Made by a program: the position numbers and the translations under genes. From Desulfarculaceae bacterium (lineage in GTDB: Bacteria; Desulfobacterota; Desulfarculia; Desulfarculales; Desulfarculaceae): 64,000 nucleotides of DNA. The first letter of the stretch is position 1; the number at the start of each line of letters is the position of its first letter. Below are positions 51,333 to 59,919 of the stretch, piece by piece. The notes under the pieces were generated by a model. The model was not told where the DNA came from. It worked only from the letters and a program-made list of their open reading frames with translations, and searched no databases. The stretch covers positions 434,001 to 498,000 of the forward strand of contig JAHLKT010000004.1 of assembly GCA_020444545.1 (NCBI GenBank), in the 5' to 3' direction.

Positions 51333-52655
51333 TTATTTTATGCGGAAGAAGCCTTCCTCGAACTCGGGCCGGTCCTGGAAGCGTTTCATGAAGTTGCCGG
51401 GCAAGGTGTCCAGGTTGGCGAAAAAGGCCGGATCGGCCATGATGCCCGCCTGGTGCAGGGCCTTCAAGACCTGCTCCGGTTGGGGGGGGCAACCCTTGAC
51501 CGGGATCATCTCCTGGATGTCGGGGTTGTCCTTGTGGGCCTGATACATGCATTTGCCCAGCAGGATGGTTTTCTTGGCCCCGGGCCGGGGCTGCATCTTC
51601 TTGCCGGTGAGCACCTCCACCTCTCCCCAGGGTTCGCCGCGCCAGGCTGCGAACACCGCCTGGAGCAAGGCGCCGTTGATGGCCGAGCAGTAGGTGCACA
51701 GGCTGGTGTCGTATTTGTAGTAATTGATGCCGGCCAGGCCCCGCTTGGCCATGGGCAAAGGCAGGGTGCCTTCCTCGTTGTAGGGGAAGCTCCACTTGTG
51801 GGGTTTGGCCAAATCCTCGATGCGCTCGCCCACCACCTCCACGTCGCTCAGGTCGGTGGGGCGGCCGCGCCGCCGGGCGGCATGGGCCAGATAGGGCACC
51901 CCGGCCGGATCGTGGCCCAGCAGGCGGCTGCCCACCAGGTCGGCCGAGAGCGCATCCCAGGAGGCGGCCAGGATGTCGCTACGGTGCATCACCCCATCGA
52001 AGCCCGGCCCGTACTCGGAGGTGTAGATGCCGTCCAGCACCGCCAGGATGGGAGGCATTTTGTCGGCCAGGCGCGAAATCCAAAAGTGCAGGTCCTTCTC
52101 CGGGTCCGCGCTGTGGCAGCGCTTGCGCGACTTAATGTCGATGGTGCCCTTGAGGTTCTTGATGGACAGGCTTACCACGGTCTGGGCATGGGTCTTGAGC
52201 ACCGGCGCGTCCACCACGAAGTCGCTGTGCAGGATGTCGCGGTTGAAATTGAGCACCACTCCGTCGCCCAGGTCCACCTCGTCGAAGGGGCGCCGGTAGG
52301 TGTCGACCACCTGGATGCCGTAACGCTGCTTGAGCTTGTTGTAGCCCAGGGTCTCGAAGGCGTGGCTGGCGGTTTCATCGTCCCCGGGGCGGTTGATCAC
52401 CATGCCCTCGCCGATGGTGATGTCATCCACCCCATGCTCCTTGAGCAGCACCACCAGGTCCTCGATGACCCGGCTGGTGGTGATGACTCCCCACTTGGGG
52501 AACTGGACGGTGGTGCTCCAGAACACGATGTTGGGCTTGATGAAGACCTTGGCCCCGGGGCTGACGCGCTCCAGGCCGCCGCACAGCTCCACCACCCGGC
52601 GCACCGACTCCAACGGCTTTTCGTAGCGTCCCAGAGAAACCTTGTGCTCGCTCAT
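51333..52655 (-). CDS. DUF362 domain protein
   Basis: 440 aa, soluble. DUF362 motifs are present: VFIKPNIV (37-44), VLKTHAQT (152-159) and SIKNLKGT (164-171), which form the conserved core of this function-unknown family. Four cysteines in the C-terminal third (Cys320, Cys323 in LCTYCS, Cys369, Cys389) could hold a metal, but the order is not that of a ferredoxin. The start has AAGGGAG upstream. It is the last gene of a beta-oxidation operon, 72 bases after an SDR gene, so a role in CoA-ester metabolism or electron transfer is plausible but unproven. Confidence 0.8.
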   Translation of the reverse strand: MSEHKVSLGRYEKPLESVRRVVELCGGLERVSPGAKVFIKPNIVFWSTTVQFPKWGVITTSRVIEDLVVLLKEHGVDDITIGEGMVINRPGDDETASHAFETLGYNKLKQRYGIQVVDTYRRPFDEVDLGDGVVLNFNRDILHSDFVVDAPVLKTHAQTVVSLSIKNLKGTIDIKSRKRCHSADPEKDLHFWISRLADKMPPILAVLDGIYTSEYGPGFDGVMHRSDILAASWDALSADLVGSRLLGHDPAGVPYLAHAARRRGRPTDLSDVEVVGERIEDLAKPHKWSFPYNEEGTLPLPMAKRGLAGINYYKYDTSLCTYCSAINGALLQAVFAAWRGEPWGEVEVLTGKKMQPRPGAKKTILLGKCMYQAHKDNPDIQEMIPVKGCPPQPEQVLKALHQAGIMADPAFFANLDTLPGNFMKRFQDRPEFEEGFFRIK

Positions 52656-52727
52656 GACCTGACTCCCTTGCTGGTCCCCGGCTCTGTCCGCCGGCCGCGC
52701 GGCCGCCTTGCCGGGGCGCCGCCGGTT

Positions 52728-53471
52728 CTATTGGGTGTAGGCTCCCCCGTCCACGTTGATGGTCTGGCCGTTGACAAAGGAGGCGTCCTCCGAGGCCAGA
52801 AAGAGCATCACCGAGGCAACCTCCCCGGCCTGGCCCATGCGCCCCAGAGGCACCAGGAAGCGGCGGTACATCTCCAGGGTCTCCTGAGGCACCGTGGAGA
52901 GCATGTCGGTCTCGATGAAGCCCGGGGCCACGCAGTTGACCCGCACCCCCTTGGGGCCCAGCTCCTTGGCCGCCGTGCCGGTCATGCTGACCACCCCGCC
53001 TTTGGTGGCCGAGTAGTTCAGCTGGCCCGCCGCGCCGTAGCGGCTCACCGACGATACGTTGACGATGGTCCCGGAGCCCTGGGCACGCATGGGGATCATG
53101 CAGGCCTGCAGGCAGTTGAAAGCGCCCTTCAGGTTCACCGCCACCACCGAGTCGAACTCGTCTTCGCTCATCTTGTGGCCCATGCGGTCGCGGATGATGC
53201 CCGCGTTGTTGATCAGGATGTCCAGGCCGCCCAGTTCGGAGATGGTCCGGGCCACCATGTCATCCACGAAGGGCCGGTCAGTGACGCTGCCCGTGAAGAC
53301 CAGGCAGCGGCGGCCCAGGCCGCGCGCCTGCGCCGCCATCTCTTCCAAGCGCTCGGAGTTGAGATCGCACAGGGCCAGGTCGGCGCCCTCGGAGGCGAAG
53401 CGCAGGGCCGTGGCCGCGCCTATGCCCTGGGCCGCGCCGGTTATGAGGGCCGTTTTGTCTTTGAGCCGCAT
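52728..53471 (-). CDS. SDR, FabG-like 3-oxoacyl reductase / 3-hydroxyacyl dehydrogenase
   Basis: 247 aa SDR. GAAQGIG at 12-18, NNAG at 88-91, Asn113, Ser140/141, Tyr153 and Lys157 (YSATK). The length and YGAAGQLNYSATKGGV segment are typical of FabG-type 3-oxoacyl-CoA/ACP reductases and 3-hydroxyacyl-CoA dehydrogenases. ATG start; it lies 69 bases after the thiolase gene. In this operon it probably interconverts a 3-hydroxyacyl- and 3-oxoacyl-CoA, supplementing the fused FadJ-like enzyme. Confidence 0.9.
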   Translation of the reverse strand: MRLKDKTALITGAAQGIGAATALRFASEGADLALCDLNSERLEEMAAQARGLGRRCLVFTGSVTDRPFVDDMVARTISELGGLDILINNAGIIRDRMGHKMSEDEFDSVVAVNLKGAFNCLQACMIPMRAQGSGTIVNVSSVSRYGAAGQLNYSATKGGVVSMTGTAAKELGPKGVRVNCVAPGFIETDMLSTVPQETLEMYRRFLVPLGRMGQAGEVASVMLFLASEDASFVNGQTINVDGGAYTQ

Positions 53472-53540
53472 TGGGCAAATACTCCAGCGCGAAGGCCGCT
53501 TCCCAGGGGCAAAAGGGCCTTCGCCGCTCCAGGCGCGGGC

Positions 53541-54746
53541 CTAGTAGTCCTCGCGCTCGATGATGGTGGCCACGCCCTGGCCGCCGCCCACACAGGCGTT
53601 GGCGCAGCCCCAGCGGCCGCCCTTGCTCTCCAGAATGCGGGCCAGGGTGCCCACCAGGCGGTTGCCCGTGGCTCCCAAGGGATGGCCGATGGCCAAGCCG
53701 CCGCCCATGACGTTGACCTTGTCCGGGTCCAGGCCCAGCTCCTTGATGCAGTTCAGGGCCACGATGGCGAAGGCTTCGTTGATCTCCCAGAAGTCGATAT
53801 CGCCCGGCGACATGCCCAGCTTGTCCAGGGCCTTGAGGCTGGCCGGCACCGGGCCGTGACCCATGATTGTGGGGTCCACCCCGGCGAAACCGATGGAGCG
53901 GATGGTGGCCAGGGGCTTGATGCCCTTGGCCTTGGCCTTTTCCTTGGACATCAGGATCACCCCGGTGCCGGCGGCGTTGAGCGGAGAGCTGACCCCGGCG
54001 GTGATGACCCCGTCTTTCCTGAAGGCGGGCTTGAGGCCGGCCAGGCCCTCCAGGGTGGTGTCTCCCCGCACCGCCTGGTCGCTGTCCACGACCATGGTGC
54101 TGCCGTCGGCCTGGGGAGCCTCCACCGGCAGGATCTCGCCGCCGAAGAAGCCGTCCTCCTGGGCCTTGGCGGCCAGCTGGTGGGAGCGCACCGCCCAGCG
54201 GTCCATGTCTTGTTTGCTCAGGCCGGTGCGCGCGAAGAGCTTCTCCGCGGTGAGCCCCATGTTGACGGCGGTGGGCATGTCCCAGTGCTTGTACTCCTCG
54301 CCATAGAACAGGGAGAGGGGATAAGCCGCCAGCCCGCGGTCCTGGGTGGTGCCGCCCATGGGCACCCGGGTCATGTGCTCCATGCCGCCCACCATGACCA
54401 CGTCGGCGAAGCCCTGGGCGATCTCCATGAAGCCGATGTGGATGCCGGCCATGGCCGAGCCGCACTGCTGGTCCACGAACTTGGCCGCGATGGTCTCGGG
54501 CAGGTTGGCCAGGAAGATGGGATTGCGGCCGCCGTAGGTCCATTGCTCGCCCACGCCGGTGGCGCAGCCCACGATGAAGTCCTCCACCTCTTCCGGGGCG
54601 ATGCCGGTGCGCTTGATCAGCTCGGGCAGCACCAGGGCCAAAAGCTCATCGGCCCGAAACGCGTGCAGCCAGTCGCGGCCGGGGTCGTTGGGGCGGCAAC
54701 GGGACTGGGCCGTGCGAAGGTAACCAGCGATGACGACTTCCTGCAT
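53541..54746 (-). CDS. Acetyl-CoA acyltransferase (thiolase)
   Basis: 401 aa degradative-type thiolase. Nucleophile Cys95 in QQCGSAM, His355 in IGHPLGATG and the second cysteine Cys385 in ACVGGGQG complete the catalytic triad, so it cleaves 3-oxoacyl-CoA with CoA. ATG start with AAGGAG 7 bases upstream. It lies 17 bases after the TetR gene and upstream of the SDR. With the fused hydratase/dehydrogenase and ligase it completes a beta-oxidation spiral except for the acyl-CoA dehydrogenase step. Confidence 0.93.
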   Translation of the reverse strand: MQEVVIAGYLRTAQSRCRPNDPGRDWLHAFRADELLALVLPELIKRTGIAPEEVEDFIVGCATGVGEQWTYGGRNPIFLANLPETIAAKFVDQQCGSAMAGIHIGFMEIAQGFADVVMVGGMEHMTRVPMGGTTQDRGLAAYPLSLFYGEEYKHWDMPTAVNMGLTAEKLFARTGLSKQDMDRWAVRSHQLAAKAQEDGFFGGEILPVEAPQADGSTMVVDSDQAVRGDTTLEGLAGLKPAFRKDGVITAGVSSPLNAAGTGVILMSKEKAKAKGIKPLATIRSIGFAGVDPTIMGHGPVPASLKALDKLGMSPGDIDFWEINEAFAIVALNCIKELGLDPDKVNVMGGGLAIGHPLGATGNRLVGTLARILESKGGRWGCANACVGGGQGVATIIEREDY

Positions 54747-54763
54747 GACGATTCTCCTTAAAG

Positions 54764-55486
54764 TTATTCCGGCTGTCCCGGTTTTTTAGCGTCCTTCGAA
54801 TCCCCCCCATCGGCAGCCCGCTCGCCGTCAAGGGGCCTGACACCCCGGGCGGGCCAGTGATCCCAACGCGGGGTTGCGCCCGCCGCTTGGGGGGCGTCGT
54901 TGACTAGGCCGGTCATAACCAGGTCCATGATGGGGTCCACTAGGTCCAGCAGGCTGTGCTTGCGGTCCGACAAGAGCCAGTTGGTGGCCACGTGGTCCAC
55001 CGTGCCCATCAGCACCGAGCGAATGACATAGGGGTCGATGTCGGAGCGGAACTCCCCGCTGGCGATACCCTCTTTAATGATTTGGGTGGTCCCCTGAAAG
55101 CCTTCGCGGATGAAGCGGTAGCCCTCGGTCCGGCGAAAGTTCTCGTTGCCCTTGAGGATGAGCAGGTTGATAACCGCGTAATCCGGGTATTCCTGCCAAA
55201 CGTGCAGATAGAGGTAGATGGTGGCCCGCAAGCGGTTGGCCGCGCCGCGAATCAGCTGCAGGTGGAACTTGTTCTGCTCATGCACCTTGTTGCTGAAGGC
55301 CTCGGGGATGGTGAAGAGCAGTTTTTCCTTGGTATCGAAATATTCGTAGATGGAGCCTTCGGAGACGTGGGCCTCCTTGGCGATCTCGGCGATGGTGGAG
55401 TCGTGATACCCCTTGCGGGCGAAAATGCGCTCCGCCGCCTTGAGAATTTGCTCCTTGCGCGCCTCGGTCTTGCTTTGAACGCTCAT
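54764..55486 (-). CDS. TetR-family regulator inside the beta-oxidation operon
   Basis: 240 aa. The helix-turn-helix domain is at about 9-56 (RKEQILKAAERIFARKGYHDSTI, EAHVSEGSIYEYFDTKEKLL), followed by a large helical domain of the FadR/FabR-like acyl-CoA-sensing kind. A Pro/Gly-rich tail of about 40 residues is unusual and probably disordered. The gene is fourth from the end of operon L, between the fused FadJ-like gene and the thiolase, so it is likely an autoregulated repressor of the operon with acyl-CoA as inducer. ATG start. Confidence 0.87.
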   Translation of the reverse strand: MSVQSKTEARKEQILKAAERIFARKGYHDSTIAEIAKEAHVSEGSIYEYFDTKEKLLFTIPEAFSNKVHEQNKFHLQLIRGAANRLRATIYLYLHVWQEYPDYAVINLLILKGNENFRRTEGYRFIREGFQGTTQIIKEGIASGEFRSDIDPYVIRSVLMGTVDHVATNWLLSDRKHSLLDLVDPIMDLVMTGLVNDAPQAAGATPRWDHWPARGVRPLDGERAADGGDSKDAKKPGQPE

Positions 55487-55547
55487 AGGGGCCTTCCTTG
55501 CTTGGGGTTGGGCAACAAAAAATCCCGGGCTCCGGGGCCGGGCCGGC

Positions 55548-57677
55548 CTAGGCCTGGTAAAAGCTCCGCTTCCCGGCGGCCATGGTCTTGATCAGCTCTG
55601 CCGGGGCGAAGCGCTGGCCATAGGCGGCCTCCAGCTCGGTGAGCTTGGCCAACACCTTGGCCAGGCCCCACTTGTCCGCGTAGCGCAGGATGCCCCCGCG
55701 ATAGGGCGGGAAGCCGGTGCCGTGGACCATGGCCAGGTCCATGTCCGCCGGACGGTCGCAGATGCCCTGCTCGATCATCAGGGCCGCCTCGTTGACGGCC
55801 AAGGCCAGCAGGGTATCCACGATATCCTGGGAGCTCATCTCCTTGGGCGCGATCCCGTTGGCGGTCCGGTAGTCCTCCACCACCTTTTGCAGGCGCGGGT
55901 TGGGCACCACCTCCGGGCCGGTGTAGTCGAAGTAGCCCCGCCCGGTCTTGCGGCCATAGTCGCCGAGCTGGTAGATGGCTTCCACCAGGGGGTGCAGGGC
56001 GTAGCGCGGGCCCAATTTCTTGGCGAAGGTTTGGCCCACGTGATAGTTGATGTCGATGCCCGTGAGGTCGTAGAGCGCGGCCGGTCCCATGGGCAGGCCG
56101 TAGGCGCGCATGGCTTGGTCGATGGCCAGGATGTCCACCCCGTCGGCGATGAGGAAGGCCGAGGCGGCCATGAGCGCGCCCAGCTGGCGGGAGACGTAGA
56201 AGCCCGGGCCGTCGTTCACCACCACGGGCACCTTCTTGATGGCCCGGGCAAAGGCCACGCTGCTGGCCAGGGTCTGATCAGAGGTTTGCTCCGCGCAGAT
56301 GATCTCCAACAGCGGCATGCGCTCGGCGGGGTTGAAGAAGTGCAGGCCGATCATGCGGCCGGGGTCGGCCAGCACGGTAGCCATCTCGCTGATGGGCAGG
56401 GCCGAGGTGTTGGTGCCGAAGATGGCCTCCGGCCGGCAGATGCCCTCCAGCTTCCGCCAGATCTCCTGCTTGATCTCCATGTCTTCCACCACCGCCTCGA
56501 TGATCAGATCGCAATCGGCCAGGCCGGCCAGGTCGGTGGTTTGGGTCAGCTTATCCTTGAACAGGGCATCGAGGCGCTCGGGCTTGATCTGGCGAGTCTT
56601 GAGCTTGTAGGCGAAGGTCTTTTGGCTGGCGGCCAGGGCCTTGTCCAGGGCCTCCTGGTTGATCTCCCAGAGCACCGCCTCGAAGCCGTGGGAAAGAAGC
56701 AGGTGCACGATGCTCGAGCCCATCACCCCGCCGCCCAACATGCCCACCTTCTTGATGGGCGCGGGCTCGATGCCCTTTATGCGGGGCAGACGGCCGGCGG
56801 CGCGTTCGTTAAGGAAAATGCCGATGAGGTTTTTGGCCACGTCGGAGAGCAGGCAGTCGGTGAACAGCTCGGCCTCCAGGGCGATGTCCGCCTGGAAGTC
56901 CATGGTCAGGCCCTTTTCCAGGGCCTCCACGATCTTCAGCGGAGCCACCAGACCCCTGCTCTTCTTGGCGGTCTCGGCCTTGATGAAATTGATGAAGTCC
57001 TTCTTTTCCATGGCGCTGGGCAGGCGGTCGAAGCGGCGGCTGGCCATGCGGGTGCGCAGGTTCAGCTCCCGCGACAGGAACTTCCTCGCCGCCGCCTTGG
57101 CCGCGTCCAGGAGCTGCTCCGCGGGCGCCACCTGGTCGATGCAGCCCAGGGAGAGGCCCTTCTCGGCCTTGATGAAGCGGCCGGTGCTGATCAGGTCGAA
57201 GGCGGCGGGCAGGCCGATGAGCCGGGGCATGCGCTGGGTGCCCGCGCTGCCGGGCAGCAGGCCCAGCTTCACCTCGGGCAGGCCCACGCTGGCGCCCGCA
57301 ACGGCCACGCGGTAGTTGCAGGCCAGGGCCAGCTCCATGCCCCCGCCCAGGCAGGTGCCGTTGATGGCCGCGATGACCGGGGTGGGGTCTTGCTCCAGTG
57401 CGTTGAACCACTGGTGGATGTCCATGAGCTTTTGCACGAAGCGGGCCCGGTCGGTCACGGCGAGCAGCTGGGTCACGTCGGCCCCGGCCACGAAGATGTT
57501 GCCCGTGCCGGTGAGGATCAGGGCCTTGACCTCGGGATCGGCCAGGGCGGCCAGGGTGGCCTCCTTGAGCTCGGCCATGAAGTGGTCCGACATCTGGTTG
57601 ACCGGTGGATTGTCCATGGTCAGGACGGCGATTCCGTCCTTCAGCTCGATCTTGAGGGTCTTGTAATCCGCCTGCAT
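55548..57677 (-). CDS. fadJ: Fused enoyl-CoA hydratase / 3-hydroxyacyl-CoA dehydrogenase (FadJ/FadB-like)
   Basis: 709 aa bifunctional beta-oxidation enzyme. The N-terminal crotonase domain (about 1-190) has the oxyanion and acid/base residues Glu115 (GGGMELA) and Glu135 (LPEVKLGLLPG). The NAD-binding 3-hydroxyacyl-CoA dehydrogenase domain starts near 305 (VGMLGGGVMG, 311-320) and contains LHFFNPAERMPLLEII. A C-terminal repeat of the dehydrogenase helical domain ends the protein. It is the size of FadB/FadJ alpha subunits, whose thiolase partner is encoded two genes downstream. ATG start with AGGGGAG 6 bases upstream; the ligase gene ends 36 bases before. Confidence 0.93.
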   Translation of the reverse strand: MQADYKTLKIELKDGIAVLTMDNPPVNQMSDHFMAELKEATLAALADPEVKALILTGTGNIFVAGADVTQLLAVTDRARFVQKLMDIHQWFNALEQDPTPVIAAINGTCLGGGMELALACNYRVAVAGASVGLPEVKLGLLPGSAGTQRMPRLIGLPAAFDLISTGRFIKAEKGLSLGCIDQVAPAEQLLDAAKAAARKFLSRELNLRTRMASRRFDRLPSAMEKKDFINFIKAETAKKSRGLVAPLKIVEALEKGLTMDFQADIALEAELFTDCLLSDVAKNLIGIFLNERAAGRLPRIKGIEPAPIKKVGMLGGGVMGSSIVHLLLSHGFEAVLWEINQEALDKALAASQKTFAYKLKTRQIKPERLDALFKDKLTQTTDLAGLADCDLIIEAVVEDMEIKQEIWRKLEGICRPEAIFGTNTSALPISEMATVLADPGRMIGLHFFNPAERMPLLEIICAEQTSDQTLASSVAFARAIKKVPVVVNDGPGFYVSRQLGALMAASAFLIADGVDILAIDQAMRAYGLPMGPAALYDLTGIDINYHVGQTFAKKLGPRYALHPLVEAIYQLGDYGRKTGRGYFDYTGPEVVPNPRLQKVVEDYRTANGIAPKEMSSQDIVDTLLALAVNEAALMIEQGICDRPADMDLAMVHGTGFPPYRGGILRYADKWGLAKVLAKLTELEAAYGQRFAPAELIKTMAAGKRSFYQA

Positions 57678-57713
57678 GCTTATCTCCCCTGATGATGCCG
57701 GTGCGGCCCCAGG

Positions 57714-59384
57714 CTAGTTCCCGCCGCGTTGCTTGTTCAGTTCCTCGTCCCGGAGCGCCTTGCGCAGGAGCTTGCCCACCGCCGATTTGGGCAGCGAATC
57801 GCGGAACTCGATGATCTTGGGCACCTTGTAGCCGGTCAGGCGCGATTTGCAGAAGTCGATGATCTCCTGCGCGTCGGCGCTCTCGCCTGGCTTGAGCACC
57901 ACGAAGGCCTTCACCGTCTCGCCGCGATAGGGATCGGGCACGCCCAGGGAGATGGCCTCGGAGACCTTGGGGTGCTCAAAGAGCACCTCGTCTATCTCCC
58001 GGGGGTAGATGTTGAACCCCCCGGCGATGATCATGTCCTTCTTGCGGTCCACGATGAAGATGTAGCCGTCCTCGTCCTCTACCGCGATGTCGCCGGTGCG
58101 GAGCCAACCGTCCTTGAGCTGCTTGGCGGTCTCCTCGGGGTTGTTCCAATAGCCGCTCATCACGTAAGGGGCCTTGATGAGGATCTCGCCGGGCTCGCCC
58201 AGGGGCACCTCGTCCTCGCCGCCCTCCAAATCGACCAGCTTGATTTCCGCCCCCACCAGGGGGATGCCGATGCTGCCGTGCTTCTTGAGGCCCACCGCCG
58301 GGTTGGAGGCCCCCATGCTGGTGGTCTCGGTCATGCCCCAGCCCTCGGAGTAGGAGATGCCCAGCTCTTCCACCTGCTCGATCAGGGACAGGGGCATGGG
58401 CCCGCCCCCGCCGTTGAGCAGCTTGATCTTGCGGTTCAGCCCCAGCTCGGGGGCGCGGGGATGGTTGACCACCGCGTTGATCAGGGTGGCCACCGCCGGG
58501 AAGAAGGATATCTCCGGGACCCGCTCCAGGGTGTCCATGAACTTGTCGGCCTCGAAGCGGGGCACCAGGATCATGGTGGCGGCATGGAACACCCCGTAGT
58601 GCAGGCAACAGATCTGGGCGTAGACGTGGAACAGGGGCAGCACGGTCATCACCGCGCGCCGCTCCACCGGGATCATGCGCATGGTGGATTCGAACCACAG
58701 GCCGGCGGCGGTAAAGGATGCCACAAAGTTGCCGTGGGTGAGCACCGCGCCCTTGGGGGTGCCGGTGGTGCCGCCGGTGAAGATGATCACCGCCGGGTCC
58801 TGGCTGCTCACCGTAACCCGGGGCGGCCGGGGAGAGGCGGCTCCCTCCAGCAGTTGGGTGAAGTTCAGCCAACCCTCGGGCGAGTCCAGCTCCGGGAGCG
58901 CGGCATCCGCCTCCCGGGGGGCGTAGTCCATCAGGCCGGTGACCACCACTGTGAAGGGCTCCACCATTTCCAACAGGGTCTGCAAGGGAGCCATGGCCCC
59001 GTCGTAGGAGAAGATGAGCTTGGGGCCGGTTTCCTCGATGATGTGCTTGAGTTCGCTGGGGGTGTACTGCGGGTTCAGGTTGACCACGATGGCTCCCAAG
59101 TGGAGCACCGCGAAATAGGCTATGACGTACTGCGGACAGTTGGGCAGGTGCATGGCCACCCGGTCGCCCTTGCCCAGGCCCAGCTCGGCCAGGGCCGCGG
59201 CCAGGCGCAAAGAGGCCTGATTCAGCTCCTCAAAGGTGGTCAGGCTGCCGAAGTAATCCATGGCCGCCTTGTCCGGGGTCAAGCTGGCCGCCATGCGCAG
59301 GAATTCCTGGATCGGCACCTGGGGGTATCGGAGTTCGGTGGGGGTGAAGGTGTCGTAGTGTTTGGTCCAGGGCCGGTTCTCCAT
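57714..59384 (-). CDS. AMP-forming long-chain acyl-CoA ligase, first gene of operon L
   Basis: 556 aa from ATG 59384 (MENRPWTKHYDTFTP), with GGGAGGG 4 bases upstream; the frame is open to 59450 but that ATG is rejected. The phosphate-binding motif FTGGTTGTPKG is at 202-212, the adenylate motif is EGWGMTETT, and the C-terminal KSAVGKLLRKAL has the catalytic lysine. The N-terminal WTKHYDTFTPTELRYP and the size match FadD-like fatty acid ligases. It starts the beta-oxidation operon; the promoter is at 59534-59562, giving a leader of about 140 bases. Confidence 0.9.
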   Translation of the reverse strand: MENRPWTKHYDTFTPTELRYPQVPIQEFLRMAASLTPDKAAMDYFGSLTTFEELNQASLRLAAALAELGLGKGDRVAMHLPNCPQYVIAYFAVLHLGAIVVNLNPQYTPSELKHIIEETGPKLIFSYDGAMAPLQTLLEMVEPFTVVVTGLMDYAPREADAALPELDSPEGWLNFTQLLEGAASPRPPRVTVSSQDPAVIIFTGGTTGTPKGAVLTHGNFVASFTAAGLWFESTMRMIPVERRAVMTVLPLFHVYAQICCLHYGVFHAATMILVPRFEADKFMDTLERVPEISFFPAVATLINAVVNHPRAPELGLNRKIKLLNGGGGPMPLSLIEQVEELGISYSEGWGMTETTSMGASNPAVGLKKHGSIGIPLVGAEIKLVDLEGGEDEVPLGEPGEILIKAPYVMSGYWNNPEETAKQLKDGWLRTGDIAVEDEDGYIFIVDRKKDMIIAGGFNIYPREIDEVLFEHPKVSEAISLGVPDPYRGETVKAFVVLKPGESADAQEIIDFCKSRLTGYKVPKIIEFRDSLPKSAVGKLLRKALRDEELNKQRGGN

Positions 59385-59533
59385 AATTCCCTCCCAAGGC
59401 CGGCGGCCGACGTTCCAGGTCGTCACAAGAGGACCCCAAGCGCGGAACAATCTGTATTACTATTTGAATTTATTTGGTTTATTTATATTTTACTTATAAC
59501 CCTTGGCGGGTTCGTTGCCGGACATGATGTGCA

Positions 59534-59562
59534 AGGATAGGGAAGCGGCCATCTCTCGTCAA
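59534..59562 (-). promoter_or_regulatory. Promoter of the beta-oxidation operon L
   Basis: On the minus strand TTGACG (59562-59557), a 17-base spacer and TATCCT (59539-59534) form a good sigma70-type promoter. Five of six -35 and four of six -10 bases match. The predicted leader is about 140 bases and includes a long AT-rich stretch. Confidence 0.6.
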
Positions 59563-59826
59563 GAAAAATTATAGACCAACTTTATAAATTACGTAGTTTG
59601 CGATGCAACACTCCAATTTTGGGCTACCAGCGTAGCGCTACTGTTTATTTTAGTTGGTTTAAAAACTAACTGATTATTTTTCAGGCATATTCCCGCCTGA
59701 AGGGTCGAGGGCTTCCCCGAGGAAGGGGTCAGAAGCCCCATGCCGATGGGTAGTGCGCCGCAAAATATGGCGAGGCCGGCCGGCTTCGCGGCGGTTCTTG
59801 AATAGGGGCGAGAAAATGGAATCAAC

Positions 59827-59865
59827 AATAGTTCGGGCCGGCCATGACGGCCGGCCCGAATTATT
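59827..59865 (-). terminator. Terminator of the betaine operon
   Basis: A 17-bp stem with one mismatch (59827-59843 with 59849-59865) closes a 5-base loop; the central 12 bp are perfect and GC-rich. It lies 54 bases past the last stop codon (59920). On the minus strand it is followed by a T-containing run (TTGTTGATTCCATTTT). Confidence 0.7.
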
Positions 59866-59919
59866 GCCGTATTCAAGCCACGGTCCCTCGCCAAAGAGAG
59901 CGGCCGCTGGGCGGAGCGA

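Larger units (their letters stand above)
59385..59919. other. Intergenic region between operons L and M
   Basis: 535 bases without a gene, markedly AT-rich around 59450-59660. It holds the operon L promoter (59534-59562) and leader and the terminator of operon M (59827-59865). An imperfect AT-rich inverted repeat (AGTTGGTTT/AAACTAACT) sits at about 59652-59673. Confidence 0.55.

Noticed and set aside
51189-54761. 1190-codon open frame on the plus strand
   Set aside because: It runs opposite three clear minus-strand genes (DUF362, SDR, thiolase) and into an intergenic hairpin. The product is a repeat-like Leu/Gly/His/Val composition without domains.
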